A model generated the notes under the pieces. That model did not search any database, was not told the DNA's origin, and saw nothing but the letters and a program-made list of their open reading frames with translations. From the NCBI GenBank assembly GCA_001603075.1, contig LVBB01000016.1, positions 162,926-226,925 of the forward strand: a DNA stretch of 64,000 nucleotides. Reading direction: 5' to 3'. Every line of letters begins with the position of its first letter. Within the stretch, counting starts at the first letter, position 1. The position numbers and the translations under genes are program-made. This stretch comes from Phycisphaerales bacterium Planc_01. GTDB taxonomy: Bacteria > Planctomycetota > Phycisphaerae > Sedimentisphaerales > Anaerobacaceae. This document shows positions 51,715 through 59,538 of the stretch, piece by piece.

Positions 51715-52158
51715 TTACAGCATGATCCGGGCCTTTGAGGCAAATGGAATGTTCGCAGACCTCTGCCTTGCCAGCGACGGACTGAGATAGGTCTTCCCTT
51801 CGGCGGCGGCCTCGACCGCCTCAATCAGATCGGGAAGCATCTCGTCTTTGAGGACATAGGCACAAGCTCCGGCCGCAAGCATCGCGTTGACGCACACATC
51901 GGAGTTGTGGGTAGACAGACCGATGATTCGCATGTCGGGGTGTTCGGCCACGATTTGGCGGGTCGCGCCGATCCCGTCGAGCCGGGGCATCTCCACGTCC
52001 ATGACCACGACATCGGGCTTTAATTCCCTCGCCAGTTGAACCGCCGCAAAGCCATCGGCCGCCTCCGCGATCACCTGCATCTCGGAGGTCTCCCGGAACG
52101 TGCGAACCAGACTCTGCCGCATGCCGATATGATCGTCCACAATCAGAATCCGCATCAT
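51715..52158 (-). CDS. Receiver-only response regulator (NarL/FixJ type)
   Basis: A 147-residue protein that is almost entirely a receiver domain: ILIVDDH (acidic pair), phospho-Asp in DVVVMDVEMPRLDG, Thr in GLSTHNSD and Lys in YVLKDEML. The sequence after the receiver (EGKTYLSPSLARQ) is where NarL-type regulators continue into the HTH domain, but the protein stops about 15 residues later, so no DNA-binding domain is present. It may be a truncated regulator or act by protein contact. No histidine kinase is adjacent. The 212-base gap upstream shows no supported gene. Confidence 0.85.
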   Translation of the reverse strand: MMRILIVDDHIGMRQSLVRTFRETSEMQVIAEAADGFAAVQLARELKPDVVVMDVEMPRLDGIGATRQIVAEHPDMRIIGLSTHNSDVCVNAMLAAGACAYVLKDEMLPDLIEAVEAAAEGKTYLSPSLARQRSANIPFASKARIML

Positions 52159-52370
52159 GAGGTCCCCTATCCCTGCGCCGGCGTGCGGCTGTCGTCGCCA
52201 AGCCGAAGATCGTTGGGCACATCCTGCGGCCCCATTGAAGGGAAGTTCTCCGCAATGCCGTTAAGACATGCTCTTGTATCGGCAGGACCGGCCGACGGCT
52301 GCATCAGGAATTCCCTCACAGAGACATAGCGGATACCCTGATAGAACCCCACTGGAACGGCCTGAGACGA

Positions 52371-52529
52371 TCAATCGGATGCGCGACGCTGTTGCTCTCT
52401 GGCTTTGGAGAGGTCTTTGAACAGCGAACGGATATCGAAGAAGCCTCCGATTGTCACGATCACGGCCAAGGCCGTGAAGATGCTTAGACTCAGGAAGAAG
52501 AAGAACGTCCAGATTCTTTCCCAATCCAT
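52371..52529 (-). CDS. Small single-helix membrane protein following a symporter gene
   Basis: A 52-residue protein: MDWERIW, one hydrophobic helix of about 25 residues (TFFFFLSLSIFTALAVIVTI), then a basic helical tail (DIRSLFKDLSKAREQQRR). GAGGAG at the end of the symporter gene and a one-base gap point to translational coupling. The pattern fits small accessory subunits that accompany some sodium:solute symporters. No family name is assigned. Confidence 0.65.
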   Translation of the reverse strand: MDWERIWTFFFFLSLSIFTALAVIVTIGGFFDIRSLFKDLSKAREQQRRASD

Positions 52530-52530
52530 G

Positions 52531-54120
52531 CTACGACTCCTCACGCTCGGCGTGGTAACGGTTCAGCTTCTGATCCGGCAGCAGCAGCGAGCCGACGACC
52601 ATCAGCACAATCGCCAGGCCCAGGACGAGCAGGCCGATCACGGCGCTGGAGATGTCGCCCTCGATGCCAAATCGCGTCTTGATCGGCGCCAGCATCGGCG
52701 CGCACAGTTCCTGGACCTTCGAGAGCCCCAGCAGGGCCAGGAAGCCGGTGAGAAGCGCCAGATAGGCCCCCGCCCGGCTGGCTCGTTTCCAGTACAGCCC
52801 GAACGCCAGCAGTGTGAAGCCGCCGATGGAATAGATGGCCCCGGAGATCGCCATGTAGTCCCACAGGTCCTGCTTGAGCGGATACCAGAGCCCCCAGACC
52901 AGGATGAAGATGCCGATGGCCACGATGAAGACCCGCGTCAGAAGAAGCCGGGCCTTCGACGAGAGGTCTTTCCGGAACCAGGGGGCGACCACGTCCTGGG
53001 TGAGCACCGAGCTCCAACACAGAAGGTAGCTGTCGTGCGTGGACATGAATGCAGCCAGCATCCCCGCCGTAACGATGCCGATGATCCCCGTTGGCAGGAT
53101 CTGGCTCAGATAGAACGGCATCGCCCGCAGCGACAGGTCGGAATCGGCCTTGCCCTCAGCCGAGAGGAACACGTCTCGCAACGACGGAGTGTTGGCGACA
53201 AACACCAGGGCGCAGATCCCGAAGAAATACGGAATCAGGAAGCGAATCAGAAAGCCCACCGACGACAAGGTGTACATCCTGCGAACGGTCGCGGTGTCCT
53301 TGGCCGAGCAGGCGCGAATCACGGCCGTCTGCCAGACGGCGCAACTGACCAGCCCCATGAAGAACATCCACAAGACATAGGACCAGCCGAAGCCGGCCTC
53401 ATCGAAGGGATTGAAGCCGCTCTCGCCCATCTCCATCGTCACCGTATCGACGATGTTGGTCCAGCCGAGACTCTTGATGGAAAGGACGCTGGCAAATACC
53501 AGCCCGAACGCCAGCACCACGAACTGGACGTAGTCGAGGATGACCACCGAAACCATGCCGCCCAGCGTCGTATACAGCAGAACCAGGCACAGCAGCACGG
53601 TCATGACGATCTTCAAATGGACCTCCGAGGCCAGCCCGGTGATTCCCATGACGAACAGCGAGCCGGCCTTGAGGAACAGGCCCATGTTCAGAATGCCCGA
53701 GAACGCCAGGATGATCCCGCCGAGGATGCGGACGTCCCTGCCGAAACGCCTCTCATAGAACTCGGGGATCGTCATCACGTTCAGACGGCGCAACGGCACC
53801 ACGATGAAGCCGGACAGGCCCACGAAGAGCGTAACGATAGCCGCGGCGAAGGCGATGTGAAAGGCGGCGAACCCGCCCGTGAAGCCCTTCTGCGACGAGT
53901 ACATGACCGTCACCAGGCCCAGCTCCGTCCCGATCATTGTGGCGATGGCCAGGAAGGTCTTGAGTCCGCGACCGGCGACCATGAAATCGGTGGCGCTGGC
54001 GACGTACTTGCGGATATAGACGCCGATGCTGACGACGGCGATCAGATACCCTATGACGATGCACCAGTCAAGAATCGTGAAACTCGTGCTGAAACCGAGC
54101 CTGGCGAAGTCCGTTCCCAT
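52531..54120 (-). CDS. Sodium:solute symporter (SSS/SLC5 family)
   Basis: A 529-residue transporter with about 13 membrane helices. The family features are the opening LDWCIVIGYLIAVVSIGVYI, DFMVAGRGLKTFLAIATMIG and the helix with AAFMSTHDSYLLCWSSVLTQD, which holds the Na2-site Ser/Thr pattern. It would use the Na+ gradient to import a sugar or organic acid. It lies 70 bases after the second symporter gene and one base before the small membrane-protein gene. Confidence 0.92.
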   Translation of the reverse strand: MGTDFARLGFSTSFTILDWCIVIGYLIAVVSIGVYIRKYVASATDFMVAGRGLKTFLAIATMIGTELGLVTVMYSSQKGFTGGFAAFHIAFAAAIVTLFVGLSGFIVVPLRRLNVMTIPEFYERRFGRDVRILGGIILAFSGILNMGLFLKAGSLFVMGITGLASEVHLKIVMTVLLCLVLLYTTLGGMVSVVILDYVQFVVLAFGLVFASVLSIKSLGWTNIVDTVTMEMGESGFNPFDEAGFGWSYVLWMFFMGLVSCAVWQTAVIRACSAKDTATVRRMYTLSSVGFLIRFLIPYFFGICALVFVANTPSLRDVFLSAEGKADSDLSLRAMPFYLSQILPTGIIGIVTAGMLAAFMSTHDSYLLCWSSVLTQDVVAPWFRKDLSSKARLLLTRVFIVAIGIFILVWGLWYPLKQDLWDYMAISGAIYSIGGFTLLAFGLYWKRASRAGAYLALLTGFLALLGLSKVQELCAPMLAPIKTRFGIEGDISSAVIGLLVLGLAIVLMVVGSLLLPDQKLNRYHAEREES

Positions 54121-54190
54121 CGCGTCTCCCGTTCATCGTCATTCAACGAGATGTCCCTTCCCCACAAGGGGGATTTCCGGCCGGGCAGGC

Positions 54191-55996
54191 CTATTCCATT
54201 CGCAGGCGGCTCCAGACCTTGATCAGCAGGGCGGCGGCGACAATGGCGCTGACCGTCAGAATGACCGCCGGGGCGTAGTTGGCGTAGATCCAGGAGCCAA
54301 TGGCAAACAGCGAGGCATACACAACGATACAGCCGAGAACCATGCAGAGTATCCCTCGCGGCACGTCCCAGGCCAACGGATCGGACTCGGCCGCATCCGC
54401 CCGAAAGGCGGCGTCGCGTACGACGGCGGCCCACCCAGGCCCGCCGGGCCGCACCAACCGATAGAAATCCACCAGCGTGCGACGCTCGGTGGGCCGGGTC
54501 AGAAACGTCACCAGCAGCCAGGCGGCTGTCGTGATCGCCACCCCGAGCACGAGCGTCTGCCAGCTCTCCAGCGCAGGCAAACCGACGCGATCATGGACGA
54601 ACTGGAACCAGCAGGCCACAAGGAAGGAAACAACCATCGCGGTGATCTCGCTCCAGGCGTTGATCCGCCACCAGAACCAGCGAAGGATGAAGATCAGGCC
54701 CGTTCCGGCACCGATCTGGAGCAGAATCTGGAATGCCTGCACCGCGTTCTCCAGTGCCAACGCCAGAACGGCAGCGGCCACCATCATCAGGACGGTCGAA
54801 ATCCGACCGACGCGAACCTGCGCCTTTTCGGAAGCCTGCGGATTGACGAACCGCTTGTAGAAGTCGTTGACTACATAGGACGAACCCCAGTTCAGATGCG
54901 TCGAGATGGTGGACATGTAGGCCGCGATCAGTGAGGCCAGCACCAGGCCGAGCAGGCCGGGCGGCAGGAAGGTCAGCATCGCCGGGTAGGCCAGATCGTG
55001 CCTGACGATACTGGGATCGACGTTGGGAAATGCCTGACGCAGCGACTCGAGGGTCGGAAAGACCACCAGCGAAGCCAGCGCCACGATGATCCAGGGCCAC
55101 GGCCGCAGGGCATAGTGCGCGACATTGAAGAAGAACGTCGCGCCGACCGCGTGCTTCTCGTTCTTGGCCGCCAACATGCGCTGGGCGATGTAGCCCCCTC
55201 CGCCCGGCTCGGCGCCGGGATACCAGACGCTCCACCACTGCACCGCCAGCGGGATCATGAACACCGACACGAGCAGATTTGTGCTTTCCTTCGTGCTGAA
55301 GTCGAATGGCGGAAGGATGGAGAGCTTGCCCTGCACACCCGGATGATCGAGCAGGTTGGCCAATCCGCCGACCGCCTCATGGCGCACCGCGATGACGGCA
55401 GCGGCGACGGCGCCGGCCATCGCGATGATGAACAGCAGGAAATCCGTCAGCAATACGCCTCGTAGACCGCCCATCGCGCTGAAGACCACCGTCACCACCG
55501 CCGCAATCGCAATGGTCTGGATCGGCGAGAGGTTCAGCATAACGCCGCCGATCTTGATGGCCGCCAGCGAGACCATCGCCATCACCATGATATTGAAAAA
55601 GACCCCGAGGTAGAGCGACCGAAAGCCGCGCAGGAAGGCGGCGCTGCGCCCGCTGTAGCGGATCTCATAAAACTCGATGTCGGTCAGGACCTTCGAGCGG
55701 CGCCAGAGCTTGGCATAAACGAAGACCGTCAACATGCCCGTCAGCAGGAAGGCCCACCAGGCCCAGTTGCCGGCGACGCCGTTCTGACGGACAAGGTCCG
55801 TCACGAGATTGGGCGTGTCGGTGGAGAATGTGGTGGCGACCATGCTCATTCCGAGCAGCCACCACGGCATGTCGCGGCCGGAGAGGAAGAACTCGGAGGA
55901 ACTCTTGCCGGCCTGCCGGGCCACCGCCAGACCGACGATCAAAGACACAGCAAAGAACGCGAAGATACAGGCCCAGTCGATTGGCGCCAGGAGCAT
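54191..55996 (-). CDS. Sodium:solute symporter (SSS/SLC5 family), longer paralogue
   Basis: A 601-residue transporter with about 14-15 helices. Family motifs are SSSEFFLSGRDMPWWLLGMSM, TFSTDTPNLVTDLVRQ and ASLIAAYMSTISTHLNWGSSYVVND (sodium-site Ser/Thr in the last). The long C-terminal extension (from about 500) adds a loop and helices. It is only distantly similar to the adjacent symporter, so the two probably carry different substrates of the same catabolic route. It starts 29 bases after a Gfo/Idh gene. Confidence 0.92.
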   Translation of the reverse strand: MLLAPIDWACIFAFFAVSLIVGLAVARQAGKSSSEFFLSGRDMPWWLLGMSMVATTFSTDTPNLVTDLVRQNGVAGNWAWWAFLLTGMLTVFVYAKLWRRSKVLTDIEFYEIRYSGRSAAFLRGFRSLYLGVFFNIMVMAMVSLAAIKIGGVMLNLSPIQTIAIAAVVTVVFSAMGGLRGVLLTDFLLFIIAMAGAVAAAVIAVRHEAVGGLANLLDHPGVQGKLSILPPFDFSTKESTNLLVSVFMIPLAVQWWSVWYPGAEPGGGGYIAQRMLAAKNEKHAVGATFFFNVAHYALRPWPWIIVALASLVVFPTLESLRQAFPNVDPSIVRHDLAYPAMLTFLPPGLLGLVLASLIAAYMSTISTHLNWGSSYVVNDFYKRFVNPQASEKAQVRVGRISTVLMMVAAAVLALALENAVQAFQILLQIGAGTGLIFILRWFWWRINAWSEITAMVVSFLVACWFQFVHDRVGLPALESWQTLVLGVAITTAAWLLVTFLTRPTERRTLVDFYRLVRPGGPGWAAVVRDAAFRADAAESDPLAWDVPRGILCMVLGCIVVYASLFAIGSWIYANYAPAVILTVSAIVAAALLIKVWSRLRME

Positions 55997-56025
55997 GCGA
56001 TGTCCCCTACTTTGCAGGATTGCGT

Positions 56026-57042
56026 TTAGATCGCGACGCTGCGGCCCGTCGCGGCCGACTCCTTTTCCGCCAGCACGAGCCGAAGAGAATCGACCGACTG
56101 GGCCGGGGTGATGATCTCGGGGACGCTCTCGCCCCGCACGGCCTTGACGAAATGCTCGATCTCGTTGGAGTAGCCGTCGCCGGGAGCGATCTCGGGCGTG
56201 AAGGCCTCCCCGCCGGCCGGGGCCACTTTGAAGGCCGGCTGGCGCGTGCAGTCGTAGCTGATCGTGGCCTTCTCGAGCACAACGTTGAAGCTCATCTCGA
56301 ACCCGAAGCCGCCCGCCATAGCCCAGCCGCCTTCAGCCGTCACGACGCAATCGTTGTCATAAACGTACTGGGTCACGATATGATCGAACTGGCCCGCCGG
56401 CCCGCTCGCAGACCGGCTGAAAACCGCCTTCGGCATCCCGAAGACGTACTGCACGTAATCGGAGTCGTGGATGTGCAGGTCCAGCGCCGCTGAGCCGCTC
56501 TTGGCCGGGTCCATCAGCCAGTTGTCCCACGACCACGTCGGCGTCAGGCTCAGCCGCTGGAACGTTGCCGCCAGCACCCTGCCGTATTCGCCCGAGTCGA
56601 TGATCTGTTTGGTCTTGGCGTACTCGGGCCAGAAGCGAATGCAGTGGCCGACCTGGAGACGCTTGCCACTCTTCTTGGCGGCCGCGACGATCTGCTCGCC
56701 GTCGGCGACGGTCATCGCCAGGGGCTTTTCGCACAGGACGTTGACGCCGGCGTTGAGGGCCTTGACGGCATGTTCGGTGTGCAGATAGGTCGGCAGCGTC
56801 ACGGAAAGGATGTCGAGGTTCGCCTCGGCCAGCATCCTGTTGAAGTTGTCATACAGGCCGACCCCCGTGAAATCCAGAGGCGCTTCGGCGCCCTGGATGT
56901 TCCCGGCGGTGCCGCCGGTATCGCGAAACTTGGCCTTGTCGGTATCGCAAATTGCCGCGACCTGCACGCCGGCCAGCGCCCGGTAGCAGCGAAAGTGCAT
57001 CTTGCCCATGAAGCCCAAACCGATGATGCCCACTCTGGTCAT
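56026..57042 (-). CDS. Gfo/Idh/MocA family oxidoreductase
   Basis: A 338-residue cytoplasmic dehydrogenase with VGIIGLGFMGKMHFRCYRAL and EKP in NVLCEKPLAM. The substrate domain carries SGSAALDLHIHDSDYVQYVFG, including the GxxxDxxxH pattern of the inositol dehydrogenase branch. It lies between an isomerase gene (27 bases upstream) and a symporter gene (29 bases downstream), so it likely oxidises the imported sugar or cyclitol. Confidence 0.9.
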   Translation of the reverse strand: MTRVGIIGLGFMGKMHFRCYRALAGVQVAAICDTDKAKFRDTGGTAGNIQGAEAPLDFTGVGLYDNFNRMLAEANLDILSVTLPTYLHTEHAVKALNAGVNVLCEKPLAMTVADGEQIVAAAKKSGKRLQVGHCIRFWPEYAKTKQIIDSGEYGRVLAATFQRLSLTPTWSWDNWLMDPAKSGSAALDLHIHDSDYVQYVFGMPKAVFSRSASGPAGQFDHIVTQYVYDNDCVVTAEGGWAMAGGFGFEMSFNVVLEKATISYDCTRQPAFKVAPAGGEAFTPEIAPGDGYSNEIEHFVKAVRGESVPEIITPAQSVDSLRLVLAEKESAATGRSVAI

Positions 57043-57069
57043 CGCGCTGTCCCCTTCGATTGGAATGGT

Positions 57070-57906
57070 CTACTTGAAGATCTTCTTCATCGCGGCGGCC
57101 GTCTTCTCCGGACGCCCCGGCTGGTACGGGAGCATCTCGGCGGTAACGTAGCCGTCGTAGCCGATCTCGCCCAGCGCCGCCTTGACCGCCTCGAAATCCA
57201 CGTCGCCGGCCAGCAGATCGACGAAGCCCTCGGCCGTGCCGACCGATTTCTTGAAGTCCTTGACATGGACGCGGGCAATGCGCTTGCCCAGGATCCGGAT
57301 CCACTGGTCGGGATAGCCGGTCAGCAGGACGTTGCCCACGTCGAAGTAAGCCCCTACCGCTTTCGATCGGAAGCTGTCGATGAAATCGCGCATCTCCAGC
57401 GGGCTGAGCAGGAACTTGTTCCAGACGTTCTCGATGGCGAGCGTGACACCGAGCTTCTGGGCGGTCGGAGCCAATTGGGAAACCGCGTCTTTGGCACGTT
57501 CGTAGCAGACGTCGTACGGCACGACGGGGCTGTTCTCGAGGAAGAAGACATCTACCGCGCCCGGCACGAACAGATAGGCGTCGGTCCCGAGCCACTGGGC
57601 CACCTGGAGCGCCTTCTTCGTGAAGTCGATAATCCGCGCCCGGACGGCCGGATCGTCGTCCGAAGGGGAACTGCCCCAGCTCTCGCCGCTGGCGACGCCG
57701 GCGATCTCGATCCCCAGCTCTTCGGCCTTGGCTACGATCTGCCCGCACTGGGCCTGCGTCGTTTCGTGCGTGAGCGCCCCCTGGCTGCCAATACACAACT
57801 CGATCGCATCGAAGCCCAACGTCTTGGCCTGGGCCATCGCATCGGCCACGGGCAGCGTCGCCTCCAGGCCCCCTTCGAACATCCAGTAGCTTGCACTGAT
57901 CTTCAT
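57070..57906 (-). CDS. Sugar phosphate isomerase/epimerase (TIM barrel)
   Basis: A 278-residue cytoplasmic xylose-isomerase-like barrel. Metal-binding strands are LAIENVWNKFLLSP, GAYFDVGNVLLTGYP and IARVHVKDFKKS, the standard Glu/Asp/His set, closed by GYVTAEMLPY with the last Glu. ATG 57906 has AAAGGTG upstream; a GTG two codons earlier is possible. Its gene pairs with the Gfo/Idh genes on both sides in the 59310-to-52371 operon. Confidence 0.87.
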   Translation of the reverse strand: MKISASYWMFEGGLEATLPVADAMAQAKTLGFDAIELCIGSQGALTHETTQAQCGQIVAKAEELGIEIAGVASGESWGSSPSDDDPAVRARIIDFTKKALQVAQWLGTDAYLFVPGAVDVFFLENSPVVPYDVCYERAKDAVSQLAPTAQKLGVTLAIENVWNKFLLSPLEMRDFIDSFRSKAVGAYFDVGNVLLTGYPDQWIRILGKRIARVHVKDFKKSVGTAEGFVDLLAGDVDFEAVKAALGEIGYDGYVTAEMLPYQPGRPEKTAAAMKKIFK

Positions 57907-57948
57907 CGGCACACCTTTCGTCCATCCGTCATGGTTCGAGATCGCTCG

Positions 57949-59310
57949 TTATCCCTTGAACTCCATGACGTGAAGCTGGCGAGGGTTCTTCCATTGGCCA
58001 CGCGTAAAATCGGGGAAATCGACCGGCCGACCATTCCTGGCGACGGACTGCTGCGACAGGCCCACTACAGCCGACCATGCCGCAGCGTCGTACACGTCCA
58101 TGTCCGTCGGCCGACCCATCCGAAGGGCCTCGATCAGACGGTAGTCCTCAATGAAGTCCATGCCGCCATGACCGGCGCCGGCGGCCCGCTCCTGCATCGC
58201 CTTCCAAAGCGGATGGTCGTAGTCCTGGTATTTGTTCAGCTCCTCCCAGGCGTGGCCGGGGCTCTTACCCTCGATGTGGATCTTCTCTTCCGGGTACTTG
58301 CGGACGAGCCCCTTGGTGCCCTGCACGAGAATGTCGCGACTGTAGGGCCGGGGCAGGTTGGTGTCGTGCTTGACGATAATCGTCTTGCCCAGCTTGGTGC
58401 GGATCACGCTGGTATTCACGTCGCCGAGCTTGTACGTCTCCTGTCGTTTGGGGTCGTCGGCCGGATAATGAGCGGCAGCGTATTCATAGAGGCCGCGCGA
58501 GTTGCTGCTGACCGATACAAGATAGTCGAACGCATCGCCCCGATTGACGTCCATGCACTGGGCGATCGGTCCCAGGCCGTGCGTCGGATACAGATTGCAG
58601 TCGTGCGTCATTGCCCAGTTGCGTCGCCAGAGTCCTTCGCCCCCATCGGAGAACTTGACTCCACGCAAGTCGTGCAGATAGCCGCACTCGCCATGCAGCA
58701 GCTCGCCGAACAGGCCCTGCTTGACCATATTGAGGATTTGCATCTCGGCACGGTCGTAGCAGCAGTTTTCCATCATGACGCAGTGTCGCTGGGTCTTCTC
58801 GGCGGTCTCGACCAACTGCCAGCATTCCTCGATGGAGAATGCCGCGTTGACCTCGGTCGCCGCGTGCTTGCCGTTCTTCATGGCCGCCACGCACACCGGC
58901 GTATGCCACTCCCAGGGCGTCGCGGTGTAGACCAGATCGAGGTCTTCGGTCTCGCAAAGCCGCTGGAAGTCCCAGTCGCCCCGCGTGTATCCGGTCGGCT
59001 TGGGGAACCCGGCGTCCTGGACCCATTTCTGGACGCGTTCGACCCTCTGGGGCACGATGTCACAGACAGCGGTAATCTGGCACCCTTCGATCTTCAGCAG
59101 GTTCTGCACGTGCGCCGAGCCCATGCCGCCGACGCCGACGTAGGCCACCCTGACGTTTTCAATGGGCGGGACTTTGAACTCGACCAGGCTGGCCCGGCCG
59201 CCCCGAGAAAGGCCCGTGCTGGCACACGAAGAGACCCATGTCGCAAGAGAGGCCCCGATTCCCGCTGCCCCGGCCGTTCTGATGAAATCTCTGCGGTTCA
59301 AATCGCTCAT
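57949..59310 (-). CDS. Tat-exported Gfo/Idh-fold protein of the GH109 type
   Basis: A 453-residue protein with a Tat signal (NRRDFIRTAGAAGIGASLA) and a Rossmann domain (VRVAYVGVGGMGSAHVQNLL). Instead of EKP it has AATEVNAAFS, followed by EECWQLVETAEKTQRHCVMM, GLFGELLHGECGYLHDLR and NLYPTHGLGPIAQCMD. These match glycoside hydrolase family 109, which cleaves alpha-N-acetylgalactosaminides by an NAD-dependent redox mechanism. It would act in the periplasm and is the first gene of the catabolic operon. GGGAGG decides ATG 59310. GalNAc specificity is not proven here. Confidence 0.85.
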   Translation of the reverse strand: MSDLNRRDFIRTAGAAGIGASLATWVSSCASTGLSRGGRASLVEFKVPPIENVRVAYVGVGGMGSAHVQNLLKIEGCQITAVCDIVPQRVERVQKWVQDAGFPKPTGYTRGDWDFQRLCETEDLDLVYTATPWEWHTPVCVAAMKNGKHAATEVNAAFSIEECWQLVETAEKTQRHCVMMENCCYDRAEMQILNMVKQGLFGELLHGECGYLHDLRGVKFSDGGEGLWRRNWAMTHDCNLYPTHGLGPIAQCMDVNRGDAFDYLVSVSSNSRGLYEYAAAHYPADDPKRQETYKLGDVNTSVIRTKLGKTIIVKHDTNLPRPYSRDILVQGTKGLVRKYPEEKIHIEGKSPGHAWEELNKYQDYDHPLWKAMQERAAGAGHGGMDFIEDYRLIEALRMGRPTDMDVYDAAAWSAVVGLSQQSVARNGRPVDFPDFTRGQWKNPRQLHVMEFKG

Positions 59311-59467
59311 GTCGAAACCTCCCAAAGAGACCTTTCGATAACCGAGTTGCGAAATACAAGCGGCGATTCTACCGCTGGGGCGTCCCGGATGCCAGAACCG
59401 CGACGAACATAATGACAGAAACTTCCGCTCAACTGCGATCGGCGCCGGACCGGCACGAGTTGCGGCT

Positions 59468-59496
59468 TGTGGACGGGCTCGGCAAACGGTATAATC
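59468..59496 (+). promoter_or_regulatory. Predicted promoter of the kinase-fusion/sigma operon
   Basis: A perfect TATAAT (59491-59496) follows TTGTGG (59468-59473) with a 17-base spacer. The predicted start is about 35 bases before the GTG at 59539. Confidence 0.5.
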
Positions 59497-59538
59497 GTCT
59501 TATGGTGATTGCAGCGGGTATCGGGAGGTGTGAGAAAC

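Noticed and set aside
56644-59412. A 922-codon plus-strand open frame opposite the Gfo, isomerase and GH109 genes
   Set aside because: It is a GC-driven antisense shadow: Arg/His/Leu/Asp-rich with no domain, no ribosome site, and it lies fully opposite three well-supported genes. The same holds for long antisense frames at 26093-28135, 29874-32567, 15482-17806 and 45412-47472.
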